64,000 bases of DNA from contig NW_026947507.1 of the NCBI RefSeq assembly GCF_034190915.1, positions 32,912,001-32,976,000 of the forward strand, read 5' to 3'. Position numbers and translations under genes: made by a program. Shown in pieces: positions 1-13,700 of the stretch. How positions within the stretch are numbered: the first letter of the stretch is position 1; the number at the start of each line of letters is the position of its first letter. This DNA is from Cavia porcellus (lineage: Eukaryota > Chordata > Mammalia > Rodentia > Caviidae). Below the pieces are notes generated by a model that saw only the letters and a program-made list of their open reading frames with translations, ran no database searches and was not told where the DNA came from.

Positions 1-2700
1 GACTCAGAAGCAAGAAGTGCCCAGGTTCGTGTATGCCCTCGTAAAACCCTCTTGAATTCTGATCCGTTCAAATAGCTGGCTCATGACAAAGAGAACTACA
101 AAGTGCTGGTCAACAAAGTCACTTCCCTCTTACTGGGGCAATGCACGAAGGGAAAGAAAAATGCTGATTTCTGGGTACGAGTGGCAGATATTTTGAACCA
201 CTGTATTTTCTTCAATAACCTAGAGTAATAGGGGAAATGCAGAAGAAAGACTTACTCCTGGAAATAGCAGCAGGGAAGTATGGTAGAAGCCATGGCCAAG
301 CCCCCTTCTCAGCCTCAACCCGAAGAGAGAGCATTTGGTGACAGTGAGGAAAAAACGAGAGAGAAAGGGAGGTCCGGAAGGGAGGTCTGTTCTGAAGGAC
401 TGAGACACTCACTCAGGAGGACGCTGGATTTGGCACTTAAGGCACCATGATCGTCTGGAGCTTCTGATTTCAGTTAAGTGGTGAGAACTGAAATTAGGTT
501 TCATGAGACTGAAAAATAAATGACAGTAGGATCTTCTCTAAGAAGTTTGGCATGGAAAACAAGGAAAGGAAAAGGAAAGGTACCTGGTGACACTGGAGAA
601 GGTACCTGTACAAGGGTCACATTTGTATATAATTGTAGGCAGGGAGAAAGAATGAACAGGAGAGAGAAATGGAGCAGAAAAACTAATGAAATAAATCCCC
701 ACAGAAAGGGGGAAAAGAGAAAAATTATTAGTGAAGAGAAAAAGATGGTTTAGAAAGAAATTAAGAGTTCCTCTTTCCTAAGATGGAAGAGGAAAAGGAT
801 AAATGAATAGCTTTGGAAGTGGAAAAGAAGAAAATTGTGGCATAAAGTTATCTCATAGGAAGCTACGTTATTTGCCCAGAGCGTAGGTACCTAATGGAGA
901 TGGAGTAAAAGCAATCTGAGGTTGAGGATGGTCTCTAGGGAAAGCTTTGAAAAGAAAAATAGTAATTTATAATGATTTAGAACACCTTTCTTTATACTTC
1001 CTGGTAGAGTGGCACAGTAAACTGGAAGAGAAAGGATACTCAAGCAGAAGTAATATTGACACCACTGAGAGAGAATTCACAATGAACTTTACATCACAAC
1101 ATGAGGTATGATAATCTCATGGGGACATGAACTGCATCAAAGTTTAGATGAATGTGTGAACTGTGGACATTTGCCACATAAGAAGCAACATACCTAGTCA
1201 CAATTCAGACCATCTCTCCTTTCTAAAAATGCGTTAAAAAGGGAAAATATTAATGTTTGCATAACCACCATAAGCTGATACAGAGCAAGATACGAAGAAA
1301 CACAAGCACCCAGGTATATTTGGATACTAAATGAACTAGAGTTTGAATTTAATATTTCTGATTCTATAATTCACTATATCTACCTTGGTTCAATGAATTT
1401 AGTTCTTTCCAAATCGGGTTGCAATTCAAATTAGTAGTGAACTGAATCACCAAAAGTCAACACTGATTTTGTAATTTGATTTTGTTCATGACTGTTCATG
1501 ACTGTTTTGGATTGCCACCAGAACCATGTAAAGAATTAAGTTCATGAATCAAATCACCACTATGTACACTATCTGGCTTGACCAGAAAGTTTATTGCCTT
1601 ACCTGTTGAGTTTTATTTTTTTTTTTATTTTAACTACTAGCAGTTAATTTAATACATTTTCTGTCATTTAAAGGTATCTGGTTGCCTTACACACTATTTT
1701 GCTATGATGAGACTTAGTGCCTGAGTTTACTAAATAACATTTACTTAATTGATGAGATTTCAATAATTCCCTTAAATTTAAGCTAGGCTTAAAGTATCTG
1801 ACACTAAAGATGAAAAACGATTTATAAGAAGAAAACAATCTCACTACTGAGGTTTTTAATGTGTTCCTCAAAGGTTCAAATATTGAGTGCAACACCGGGG
1901 GGTCCTTTTATGAATGAACGGGTTGTCGCACTAGCAGCTGTGTTACAAAATGATCTCCTCCTGCTCACACACTTGCTGGCTTACCACTGTGTGCCCTCTG
2001 CCATACAGAGAAGCCAGGAAGTCCCTGGTCACCCGGCAGCACCAGGCTCTAAGGCTTGCTAGCCTCACGATTACAAGGAACAAATTTGTTTTCTTTCTAA
2101 ATTACAGTCTCAGGTATTCAGATTATCATACCCCATGTTGTGATGTAAAGTTCATTGTGATTTCTTTCTCAGTGGTGTCAATATTACTTCTGCCTGAGTA
2201 TCCCTAAGGTATAGCAATGGGAAAAGGACTAAAATCCAGTGAAAGCAGACACTCCGGGTATAAAAATGGAGCTACTGTTTTCAGATCTCTGCCAGTCGTT
2301 GTAAGTCTTGCTCTGAAGAGAAATGTTGAAGAACCTACTGGATAGAAGTTATTCTGTGAATCAAAACAAAACTTCTTTAAGCTTCACAGCCCAATTAAAT
2401 CCATCTAAAGAAAGCTGGGATCTGAAGAAAAGTTTTTAGAACCCTAATTTCTATTATTTTATATTGTGAGGCCCCAAAGCATAACCACTGGATGTAAGCA
2501 CAAGTTACTTTAATCTATTGTATTAAAAATAGCACCAAACTCTTATCTTGAGGTAATAATGAGTTATGAGAATATTGAGTTGTATACTCTTGATAGAGAT
2601 GTGTCTCAGCTGACTTGTGGGCATAAATGCAGTACAACTTACTGAGCAAATAAAGTATAACTACTGTTATAATTTGACTATAAAAATTAGTGTCCGATCC
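1..2700. other. Non-coding stretch, nothing recognised
   Basis: No protein, RNA gene or confidently assignable repeat is seen here. The open frames are under 90 codons and have no recognisable motif. The sequence is A/T-rich with purine-rich patches at about 540-760, and it has a 10-base tandem repeat near 1485-1505. It may be ancient repeat or unique intergenic or intronic sequence. Confidence 0.5.
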
Positions 2701-2714
2701 ATCTTTAGTGTCTT

Positions 2715-2870
2715 CTTTTTTGTTTGTTCGAGGCAGGGCCTTGCTATGCAGTTTAGGCTGGGTCTGAGCTCACTCTGTAGTCCGGTCTGGCCTCAAACTC
2801 ACAGTGATCCTCCAACCTCAGTCTCCCAAATGCTCAGATTATAGGCATGTGCCACGTTGCCCAGCTTTGT
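2715..2870 (-). repeat. B1-type SINE (7SL-derived), antisense
   Basis: Read on the minus strand this has the B1 order: a GGCATGTGCCA-like start, a CTCAGATT/ATAGGC box, CCTCAAACTCACAGTGATCC and a CTCTGTAGTCCGGTCTGGCC segment. It ends in the plus-strand signature of an antisense B1, an A-rich tail seen as T-rich DNA at 2707-2725. Divergence is moderate, so it is an older copy. B1 is restricted to rodents and close relatives, which supports the host assignment. Confidence 0.75.
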
Positions 2871-2871
2871 G

Positions 2872-4850
2872 GCTTTTTTTCTGAAAACCTTTATGGTCTT
2901 AGCACTTTTCTTGTATGTAATAGGTATTTTCCCTTTCTCTTTAGTAGTTTTTGTTTTTAATTTTAACAGTATATTAGGTTATGACTTGTTTTCAGTTTGG
3001 CCTGACTGAGCAATATCGATTCCAGATATTGTCAAATTCCACAGACCTCCTAGGCAAGGGATGTAAGAGCTGGAAATGTTCTTTGTACGAAACACAACCT
3101 ATCAGCCAGCTGGAGCTGTGAAGGGATTGAAGGCGGAGAAGGGAGAGAGGGAATTTGCTGGAATCCAGTTCCTATGCATTGGGCTTCCCCTCCACCACTT
3201 CAACCCGCCCTGGGGGAGGAAGAGCTTCAGTGGGACCACGGAGAGCAGGGCACAGGCATAACTGGGCATCCTGGCAGAGCTCGGCAGGAAGGAAACCACA
3301 GAGGCTGACTCAGGAACACGCTCCCTTGCACCTGTGGTTGGCACAGGCACGCGTTCTTTTCTTTTTGATCAGTGGGAAAAACCACAGAAGGGAGTTGGAC
3401 AGTTTGCAAACTATTAATTACAAAAAGAGGTTTTTTATGGGCATAACCATCTCACTTCAGTATAAAGAGTAGACTTGAGTTAGACAAAGGGCCTGAGGAA
3501 AGAGAAGACTGAAAATGGTCACCAGGAATGTCATCGTCCTCCTTGCTGCAATTCAACGTGAGGAGATTCTTTAAAAACTCATTAAAGCCCCCTCATCCTC
3601 TAGGAGAATCAGCTCTGGTAAACTACTGGATTTTGAACCCACCAGATTAGCTGGGGCTGAATCAAGAAGGGCTTTGTTGTGCCCCGCCCCCTTTGGTGGG
3701 AGAAGTTGTCAGGGTTCTGGATAGACATCAAGCAGGACAGCAAGACACAGAGAACAAACACGTACTAATCATGTCTTTATTTCTTGTATCTTTGACATCT
3801 GGGACCTTGCTACCCGAAGGTAAGCCAATTCCTAAAGACAGCAAATGATTCCCTTGGAACTGACTTTCATATGCAGCTAAAGAAACCCAGACCCTCAACT
3901 CCACCACCTCCTTTCCAGGACTCTTCACTTGGGCCATGATTCTCCTGGGGCCAGGATCGAGAAAATTAGAGCTAGCACCTGTACCCCAGAACTACTGGAA
4001 CCACTCAAACTCAATCCTGAAGCTGTGTATCTGCCGTTTCCCTATTTCCATGGGAACCACAGTGAAAGTGCCTGCCCACATATTCCCTTTCCTCTCTCTT
4101 CCTTCTGATCAGCCTTGACACTTTCCTAGGTGGCCCTGTGTGGCTTGCTTCTAGGAACACTGAGCAAAATCTTCTTCTGTCATAGTTATTTCTGTGTCTG
4201 TGTGCCTCACCAATACCTGGATGAAACAAAATACTGGTATGATATTCTACAAAAAGGAAGTCTCTCCCTTCACCATGGTGGGCTTCCCAGCATGCACATG
4301 GCCTGGAGAAGAAGTCTCCTTCCTGAGTGAATCTGGTACCTTAATCACACTGGATATTTAAGTGATGAAGAATCTGCTTAAAGCTAATAGTTCTTGGAGA
4401 CTTTTTGTCCTCTGAGAGACAAAAGTCCTTGAAAATCTAAGGTATCTACCTGGAACTGCAAGCTTCTGGGGAGAAACAGTGGATGGAGGAAGCAAGTTGG
4501 TTTTGGCCTGAATCATACTGAGTTCAACTTACTTGATGTTCTGGTTACATAATAAAAACTCACCAAGATATCACTATGAAGTCACTTGAGGAGGAAATTA
4601 CTTCTGACAATGCAATGTTTTAAGTGAATATATGTTCCAGAACATTCTTGAGAAAAAAACATCGAGTAGTAGTTATCTGTGGTGACTTCTGAAAAATACA
4701 GTGTGAGAATAATGACAAGTTTGAGAAATGTCTTTTCTCTCCTCTGGTTTTATGTATCATTGTAACTGGAAACTTCTTGGGAAGCTGCCTGAAGTAGAAT
4801 CTATCAGAAACCTTGAAAGATCCTTTGACTTTTCATTTCTTTTTTGGCAA
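2872..4850. other. Non-coding stretch, nothing recognised
   Basis: Short overlapping frames on both strands (up to 105 codons near 3155-3472) show no domain, signal peptide or motif. I treat them as chance frames. No RNA gene or clear repeat is seen. Confidence 0.45.
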
Positions 4851-4855
4851 TTGTT

Positions 4856-4936
4856 CTTTTTTTGGTACTGGGGATCAACTCACAACCGTGCTTGCAAGGC
4901 AGGCGCTCATGCCGCTGATCTAAATCCCCAGCCCCT
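4856..4936 (-). repeat. ID-type SINE (tRNA-derived), antisense
   Basis: The plus strand reads GGTACTGGGGATCAACTCACA and later CTAAATCCCCAGCCCC. This is the complement of a tRNA-like ID head with its A-box-like and B-box-like (GTTGTGAGTTGATCC) internal promoter parts. The adjacent T-run on the plus-strand left side is the antisense A-tail. ID elements are rodent Pol III retroposons. Confidence 0.75.
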
Positions 4937-5674
4937 TTGGCAACTGTTCTTAATGAAATAATTAAAAAGCACAAAATGACAATGCAGTATCACCTGTTAT
5001 ACCAAATATTGGAAATTTCCTTAACTTTCCGTAACAGAAGATAATTAAAACATAGTATGTTCATACAAAGGAATGCTGTCTTGTTTATGTGAATTGATGT
5101 AGATTAGTATTTCCCTAAAGAGATTTCTTAGAATTTCTTTCCCCTTTCCTTTAAATACTCACTTCTCATGAAATTGTAAGAACAAAAATACATTTGTTTA
5201 CTAACTGTGACCTTTTGGAAAACCACAAACTACTGTGTATCTAAGTTTCAGCATCCTAAGGAACCACCTTTTGTAAGCTGGAGGATATCAAATCCACTGA
5301 TGTTGGTGAATATTCACATGGAAAGATGTTTTTGGAAAGAAAAAAAAAAGACACAGAATATAGGCCATATTTTCCTATCTGTAGATAGGTATAAAATCTT
5401 ACAGAAATTTCTATGTAACAGTATTTATACTTATATCTCTGAGTAGAAACCAGACCTACTATTTATTAATCTTATAGTGTATGTGGGCAGTTTTAATGTT
5501 ATTTAATCTTTGTTAGAACTCTGTGAGCTACTGAGAGCTCTTGGTGAGACCAGTGCAGAAAAACCAGTACAGCGCTTTGCACAAGTTGTCACTGAGTAAA
5601 TGGTAGTCATTTTTATTATTGTCTTTCTTTGGAGACTATTGTTTAGAGACAGAATAGTTTCATACAGCATAGAC

Positions 5675-5912
5675 GAGACAGAATAATGACCCATGAGCCA
5701 GATTGCCCGGGTTTGAACCTTTGCTTATCATGCGGGTACTGTTGGACAAATCACTGCCTGTCTAACAGTTTTCTCACTCATTTAAATGACCATGACGACA
5801 GCAATTATACCTATTCATAAGGTGGTTCTAAGGATGAAATAGATTGATCTCTTGCTTAAAATAGTGTTTGGTATATATCAAGCAATTAATAAATGTTAGC
5901 TTTTATTCATAA
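5675..5912 (+). repeat. MIR SINE
   Basis: The order of blocks matches MIR: a tRNA-like part (GAGCCAGATTGCCCGGGTTTGAA), a core with GGACAAATCACTGCCTGTC, then GGATGAAATAGA and an end resembling AGCAATTAATAAATGTTAGC. MIRs are ancient mammalian SINEs, so the divergence is expected. Confidence 0.75.
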
Positions 5913-6020
5913 TCTTCACCATGACTCCATGAAGGGGGCAAATCACATTTCCATTTTCCAGATGAGAAGACTGAATCTTAGAATGGCCGAGGAATGGAAA
6001 GATGATTGCCAAGGATGAGG
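5913..6020 (+). repeat. Possible L2/MIR-like fragment
   Basis: CATTTCCATTTTCCAGATGAG followed by AGACTGAATCTTAGA resembles the conserved part of L2/MIR 3' ends (cattttacagatgaggaaactgag). The fragment is short and diverged. Confidence 0.45.
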
Positions 6021-6221
6021 ACATTGGGAAACACAAGACGCTGGATGAGTGTCCCACAGAAAAGCCAACAAACCAATAGTTAAGTTATAAGTAAAAGTTG
6101 AAAGGCACCAGGGATACAAATCTTTCATTTTCTATGTGTGTTGATAGTGAATGCTGCCCACTTATGTGCATAATGTGTTTCACATGCACATCTGCCTTGT
6201 GCAACAGTGGCCTTTCGGGAG

Positions 6222-6378
6222 CCCACAGGGAAGTGGCTGGTTGGGGTTGAATCCTGGCTCGACACTAACCAGTTAAATGTCACTTGGAATACACTACTTT
6301 TCTGAGTCAAATTTCTGACTTGTCAAAAAGGAGTCATTTTATCCACCTTATGAAATTAGTAAAAATTAAGTGACAAGA
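6222..6378 (+). repeat. MIR SINE fragment
   Basis: GGGTTGAATCCTGGCTCGACAC is followed by a CAGTTAAATGTCACTTGG block and a GACTTGTCAAAAAGGAGTCAT block, in the order of the MIR tRNA-like and core regions. Confidence 0.55.
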
Positions 6379-6449
6379 TCAAGAGGTATCACACAATGAG
6401 TGTGATGTTGTTAAAAGGCTCAGTAACATTTACTTTCAACTGCAGACCA

Positions 6450-9400
6450 TCCCTGAATAAACTTCTCAGTTCCACCTTCTAGCATCAAAGAATACTGCCT
6501 CTGGGATTTGTGACTATCTCCCAGGATCTTTAGCACCTGTTTCACTTTCTAGGAAGCCTCTCTTCCAGCAAACAGTAGTTTTCTCTTTCCTCAGACCTCT
6601 CTGTTGGCAGAGATAGGGAACCAGCCACCTTCCCCTGCAGGTGACTTCCTTTCTGTGCTTTAGAACCACTCTCAGATGTTGGAATGTAGAGTAACTACGG
6701 ATTTAGTTAAAAGAAAGCAAAGTGCGGCACTTAGAATGCTGAGAAAGTACAGCACAATAAATCTCTATGTTTTTAGCACATTTGTGCTCTCAGAGTGACT
6801 GAAAGGGATGTAAACCTTTGCAACTAGAATTTAGTCAGGTAAAAAGAAGAGATGTTATGAGTGAAGGCTATACATAACAGAGAAGGTTGTTTCTCTTGTT
6901 GACATTCCCTGAAACAATGTAGAAAGATTGCTTCCTATACCAGAGAAATGTACACTATAACTTTTTCAAATTCTCTTCTGCCAATGCAATGGGGAGCCAT
7001 AGATTAGTAACATTCAATTCATGCAACGAACATGGATCACCTGTAGCAGGAGCTGGCACTCGAGAATATCAGTAAAATAATATAGTCAAAATTCTTTGTT
7101 TTGGGGCTTATATCCTTGGGAATAGAGAAGCAGAGAGTATGCCTAGGAAGTAGCTGCAGTAGTCCCGGTGGGAAATAATGATGGTTTGGACCAAGTGGAC
7201 AGAGATGACTAGACACCCTAAAGGACTGAATGTTTAGTATGAGAGAAAAATAAAAATCAAGGATGACCCTGAATTTTCTGGAAGGATGCTGTTAGTGCAG
7301 AAAACTGTTAAGGCAGAAATATTTTAAATCTAGGGAAGCATTTTGGACATGTTAAGTTAGAGAGCTCCACTAAACATCTGTGTTGACACCGATTTAGCTC
7401 AGTTTAGCTAAGATAGAACCACATTCCCCATAATTCCCTTCCTTATATGATTCTGGGTGACATAGGCCATGAAATTCCTTTACACTGTGTTTGAAAGGTG
7501 ACACTAAAACAACAGCTATCACATCATAAAGACAGACTTTAGCGCCCTGTTGAAGTTTGCCTGTATCGTTGGTGACAGCCTGGCCCACCTTGTTACCTGG
7601 AGCTCTGCCACCCTATCTCCTCTTTTGGCTTTGCTACTTCCATGGACAGGTATAAAAGCAGCCCACTGCAAAGAGATCATCATGCTCTTGAAGCTGGAAG
7701 CAGTGAAACAAACGTGTGTCTCCAGTTTGTCATTGAGAATTCCACTTTGTCCCACTGTTTTCAAGTGCAGGCCCCATTCTTTTTCTAATTACCAATGCAG
7801 GTGCCCCCACCTCCAAAAGAAAAACCCTTAGTCCATCACCAGATTCCAAGCCAACAGTTTTCCGTAACTCCTTCAACATTTCCCTTAATTGTTCCCATAA
7901 GTGGCAGTGGCTCATCACTTCTGACTGAGCCCTAGCTGATGAGACACCTGAGACAGGCGGCAGGTAGATGAATAAATATGAATCTCAAGTTCAAGGGAAA
8001 GGATTCAGCTGGATGTATAAATTTAGGAGCTGTCACCATATAACTGCTATTTAAAGCCATGAGGCTAGATTACAGCACCCAAAGAGAGAGGCTATAAATA
8101 GAAGTGATCCAAGAACAGGCCCTGGGGCAGACAGGCAAGTCCAGAACTCAGGGAGGAAACAGGAAGGAGATCGGGAAAGAACAACCAATGAGATAGAAGA
8201 ATGAGCAGAAGAGGACAGAAGCTTGAAGGAGATTATATCAGGGATGAGCCAGTAAACAACTGGTCAAATAATGTCAATTGGCTCAATGAGACCAGCAATG
8301 AGAATGGGTCATTGTATTTGGTGACTTTTTGATGATATTACCAAGATTATTCAAGAGCAGCTTAAGTGAAATGAACTAAAGTCTGACTGGAGCAGGTTCA
8401 GGAGAAAGGAGGAAGAACAAAATGGAGAAATGTCTTTGTAAAAGAAAGCAGAGAATCGGGGGAGAAAAAAACTAAGTAAATTAACAGTTGGTTTCTTTTT
8501 AAGGCCTGGTGTTGGGGGAGGTGATTTGTTCTGGCTCACCTGGAGAGGTGTTAGACACTGTAGGCTCCCACACTACAGGGCTGGATGTGGATGAGTTGCA
8601 GCGGAGTGAGCTGGGAAGGCAGGGAGTACAAGCTGGAGAATGGGATGAGTGGAATCCAGATCATGGATGCTGGGGATTGCTGGGAATCTATGGAAGTGAG
8701 TGGCTGAGGTAGGGACAGGAAAAGATTATGGAAGAACAGGACTTAAAGGAATGGCCAGACTAAAATAACACAGGGACCCCATGTGTGTATACTGCAATCA
8801 ATTAAAACAATAAAAGAAAAGTGTTCAGAAGAGTGAGTCAGGAGCTAAAAGTGATCCAGAAATGCAGGGGCAAGACTGATTGAAAACTTCCCATTCACCT
8901 CCTTGATGAAGGAAACCTCGTCACTTGCTTTCACTGGAAGCTGGCAAAGCACAAGACTCTGAATGCTGGCAGATGGCACTGGCCGTTTATGTGGGTACCC
9001 TGTGTGTCCTAGAGGGCCACCCAGGGTTGTGCTCAGTTAAGTGGAAGGAGCTATCAGAGACTGCAGGAGGCCTGACTTGTAGTAATAAGAGGGTGAAGCT
9101 GATGCCCTGATGTGATTGGTTTATTTGAATAATCTCATAGGTCAGCAGGGAGGTGAAACCCATAAAACTGAAGACCAGGTATGCAGCTGGGCTTCATGAT
9201 AAGGGAACTAGTGGGACAGGGAATCTTTCCTTTGGGTGGAGGGCATATCTAGTGGGGTGAGAGTAGCTCATGCTTAGAACTCAGGCCCATGAGGCTCAGA
9301 GATGTCAAGGTAGCAGATACCAGTGTAGAGCTTTCAATGTATTTGACTCAAGTTGATGACTTCAGCATGAGTGATAGTTGGTGACATCACAGTCACTCCA

Positions 9401-9900
9401 TGATGGCATGGTTTTCACATCTGGGAGATTTTAGGATAGAGAGTGTCTACCGAATAGTGAAGAGAAAATAGGTCACCCTTCCCACCATCTGAGATTACTG
9501 CAGGAGAATCAGAGTCATCAAATGAGATCCAGGTATCAGTCAGGTAGTGAAAGGAATGTTCAGAAGGAAATTTGACAATACGGGAAAACAAATGTTGCTG
9601 GCTCCAGAGTTCTAGAAGGCATAGTGGAAGGATTTCGAGAGTTTCAGAGAGTGAGAGAGATTGCCATAAAAGACGTGAAGAACTGCATGAGTCTGAGTCT
9701 TCTTGATAGATTTAACCAAGGATAAAAGGTGCAGCCAATGACGCTGGACATGAGGATCCCAAGATAGACACTGGTAGCAAAACTGGCACCTCAATGGAAT
9801 AGGGCACAGCAGGCAGGCTCTAAACTGGCAGTGTCACTTACTATTTTTGAAAACCTGGATTAATATCAGGGCTTCACTGCCCCTATGTTTGAAATGAGTG
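6450..9900. other. Non-coding stretch, nothing recognised
   Basis: The open frames are 60-93 codons long and lack motifs. An AATTAAAACAATAAAAGAAAAG stretch near 8800 may be a decayed retroposon tail, but no family can be named. I see no structured RNA. Confidence 0.45.
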
Positions 9901-9914
9901 GGTAGGTGTCTTAT

Positions 9915-10205
9915 TTATTTTTCTTGATATCCAAAGTTAAAGGAGAAAGAGTTTATTTGGACTCATGGCTTATTTAGACTACACAACTTTTGGGTGGTGC
10001 TACCCACACCCCAGATGGGCCTTCTCATCATCCACACCCAGAACCATGCTAAGCCAATCAGTGGGCTCACTTGGTTATTACATTCTTAATTCGTATTCAT
10101 ACACCCTTCCACACTGTCACAGTGTCACATCCTAGATCCAGTCACCTCCAGACAACACATGAGGCTTTGGGGGAACATCCAGGCACAAACTGTAACAGTT
10201 TCAAT
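9915..10205 (-). repeat. MaLR-type LTR, antisense, diverged
   Basis: Starting with AAAGTTAAAGGAGAAAGAGTT and TTATTTGGACTCATGGC, and ending with ATGAGGCTTTGGGGGAACATC, it follows the order of the antisense MaLR LTR at 16900-17365. The shared blocks include a TCCAGTCACCTCCAGACAA-like region. It is truncated relative to the other copy. Confidence 0.5.
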
Positions 10206-10359
10206 AGAAGATTTCTTAGGTGACTTTCAACTCATAAGATAAGCTCTCAGGTGAGCTTGCATAGTGCTGGCATCAAGAAAAGAGTTGCCAAACTGCAACA
10301 GGACCTTAGACCGCTGCTGCCCTGCCTGGCTTACTCAGCAAATGACACACACCCTGTCA

Positions 10360-10720
10360 GTAGAAGCAATTCAGAATCACTCCAATTCCTGCCTCTCACC
10401 TGCCCCATTCTGCTCCCAAATCCTGCAGCACCTGCTTCCAGCCTCCCACTTCCCTCCTTGCCTTGATGCTTAAAGACCCTGCACACACCTTTTTTATTTC
10501 AATCCTATTGTTCTGAAATTCCAGTTCTCCATTTGAGTCTTTATCTCACCAACTCCAAGCCATTGCAGCCAGCCCAGTTCCTCCATGGCCAAGGCCTTTT
10601 GCATCGTCTCCTGGCCAGGACTAACCCACTTACACATTCTTAAATCTCCCTGGCTGACCCGTATCTGTTTACAAAGGGCAGGAAGCCCTTTTTCCTCTCT
10701 CTCTGCAGACACAGACCCCC
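10360..10720 (-). repeat. Possible L2 fragment, antisense
   Basis: The C/T-rich, protein-less sequence with blocks such as TCCATGGCCAAGGCC and TCTCCTGGCCAGGACTAACCC resembles antisense L2 3' sequence. The match is from memory and weak. Confidence 0.3.
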
Positions 10721-13700
10721 TCTACACAGCACAAGCTGAAAGGCCTTGAATCAAACCATTCTTCATAATGATGCTGAGATATAGGTGGTAAGTACTGGAC
10801 AACAGAGCCTGAGCTTAAAATAGCTTTAGGTCAAATGCTTGTCTATCCTCCACTTGAGAGATTGCTTTTCCTTCTGATATTCTACTTCTGCCAAGCAGGA
10901 TTTTTAAATGAGTAATTCTGCTTAACACTAGGAATTCACAGGCTTTCTAGTCTACCCATGGGTTCTCCCACTTAACTGGGATCCCTTCATAGGAATTTCA
11001 TTTCCTCCTTTTCAGAGCATAAAGAAAGCACCGGAATAGGCTTTGGTGGCTCTGTTCCTTACCTCATTTCAGGGAAATGAAATTCCCAGTCCAGACTCGG
11101 AGAAGTCACCTCTTGTAATTGGGAGACACTTACTTTCCTGAGAAGGTGGTCAGCTTGTTCCCAAACAAGTACATCATGTGCTCTCCAAAGGTCCTTCCAT
11201 ACCCTTACCCACACCCTGCCAGCTCACACTTGTCCTTTAAATCTCACTCTTGTCTTTTATCCTGCCCAGGAATCTCATTATTATTGTAGAAATGAGGCCG
11301 ACATCAATCTACATTACAGTTTCCAACTCTTCAATCCTTTGTCGCTGATACTAGTGACACAATTACAATACTTATTCTCCTTAGCTACATTTAGCTTAAT
11401 GTGAGGCTGCACATTCTCTAAACTTTTTTATCCTAATTATTTTTAAACTTGTGTTTTTTTGTGTGGTCATCAATTGTCTTCAAAAGGAACAGTGACAATG
11501 CCTGTTGCTAGCAACTGCTGTGCATAAAGGTTGGGTAGCTGTTACATCTGGGCAACAAATTTCTCTTTGGCATTTAATAAACTGCACTGATTTCATATTT
11601 AGATATTTCCCCCCTTCCTCCCTGAAGGGAAAGGGGATTCATGAAAGTGACTTAGTGGGTTTGATTATAAAACTAAAGGGAAATTTTATGGATAAGTAGA
11701 AGAGAAAAGGTATTTTATTTCTCTGTGGTTTGAAGTGTAAGTGTCTAGCTTTTCTTTGGCAATATGACATTTTATTCTAGTGTTTTTACTAGTTATAGCT
11801 TTCTTTATAAATTATCTGCCATTAATTATGCTTTTGTTATGATTTCATCTAATTAATAATAAATCACATTATTAAAAGGCAAAAGACAAATTTTCAATTC
11901 CACCTTTTAATGCAACTCAATCTTCTCAATAAAGATAGAAGGAAATTTTCTAATTAAAAATATCATCCTTCAGTGTAAGTTCAAGAAACTCCATGTAAAT
12001 AACCAATCAATATTTCAGAATGTATAAAAAGAAAACTTAATCCACATAATTCATTAACCTCTTAAATCCTTAAGTAACATACCACTGGTAATTTGATTTT
12101 ATGCTAGAATATGTTGAGATTGGTAAAGCCAAGAATATTTCCTAGCTCTAGAAAGAAAACACACCATAAAGCAGCCTCACAAAATACCATCAGCCTTGTG
12201 AGAATTACTATTGTCACACAATTGCAAATATACAAAGGATAGAATTTTTAAGGACTCAAACATTTCCTCCTAAAGTATTTCCTTGCCAGTGCTTTGCTTC
12301 AGAAGAAAGTTTAAATCTGAAGCAGCAACTTACCAGGCGTGCCTCCTCCAGCCAGCTCCCTGTAGAGGTTTCTCTTTGGGTTTCAGGTTATGCCTGAAAC
12401 TTTAAATGTAAAACGCACTCGATGAAGCTGCCTAGCGTCAGTGACTTTGTTTATTCCGGCAGACTTCACAACAGAGTGAAGCCCCAATCCCTTCTCTCCA
12501 TAAAATCTGCAGATTATTTTGTTCCTCATCCTCTTCCTCTCCTACTCACTGAGTCATGGATGAAAAATGCACAATTTTGGCTCACTGGTCAAAAGAAACT
12601 ATGTGAAATGTACAGGTAACCAAGAAAATTAGGAATAATTGATTGCAAGATGATTTAAAAGTTTCCTCAAAGAAATGTTGCTAACTTTGAATATATTTGG
12701 AAGGAGAGTAAGTTAAAATGAGTTCAGGAAGGGAGCCTTCTGCCAACCAGAGAGAAAGGAAGAGGATTCTAAAACCAGCCGAAGGGTAATCAGACCCATT
12801 CACTCTGGGAGTTAATCCAAAGCACACTACAGGAAGCCACTGGTTAGCTAAAGCCAGAGAAACGGTGGCCTCTCACGGTACCCCAGATGTCATGCCGTTT
12901 ACATATGACAGTGTGGTAACTTGCACTTTATGTTGATAACCAGGCAAGCTAAAATATAGATAGTATGACTGCTGTAGTAGAGCGATCTCATGCCTAATTG
13001 TTTCATTTCTATAAATAATGTTTAAAAGCTCTCCTGCTACCATTTCTGTCTTTCCTTCCCACCACCGTTTCCCCTCCTTCTCCTCTTTTACAGATGCAGG
13101 CATACTCCCACAAGGTTCATCTTTTTAAAAAATTACTATCTTTGGTTTCCTGAATGGTTCTGTATGGAGATATAAGAAAAAATAATCTTACAGTATTTAT
13201 TTTGATAACCCACATTGAAAAAATATCTTATAAATGGGACACATTCTTCATCTCCAAATGAGGAAGGTTTTGGAAATAAAATACAAGGCAAGAATCACAA
13301 TGATAATGAGAAATTCAGCTTCTACTAATCTCTATATTCTTTTACAAACTTTTTGTAAATGTGAGTGCAGCCAAGAAAATCAGCCCATGTGGGCATGCCC
13401 AAAGTCCACCAACAAGTAGATCCTGAGGAAGACAGGAAGGGTTACACCCTGAGACCTTCCAGATTTGATATTTTGTGGACATTTTAGAGAGGTAGGGTTC
13501 ATCAAGTGATATGGTGCAGTGGCATCCAAAGTAGTTACGTGATACAAACATGGGCAACATCAGTACAAATTGTAGGGACAACAAATATTTGAGGACAGCT
13601 CTCTGAAATTTAAGTAGCATGTTTTTGGTAAAAAAAAAAAAAAAAAAAAAAAAACAACTCACAAGTAAAAGTGAAATAAAATCAAATATAAAAAAGCAAG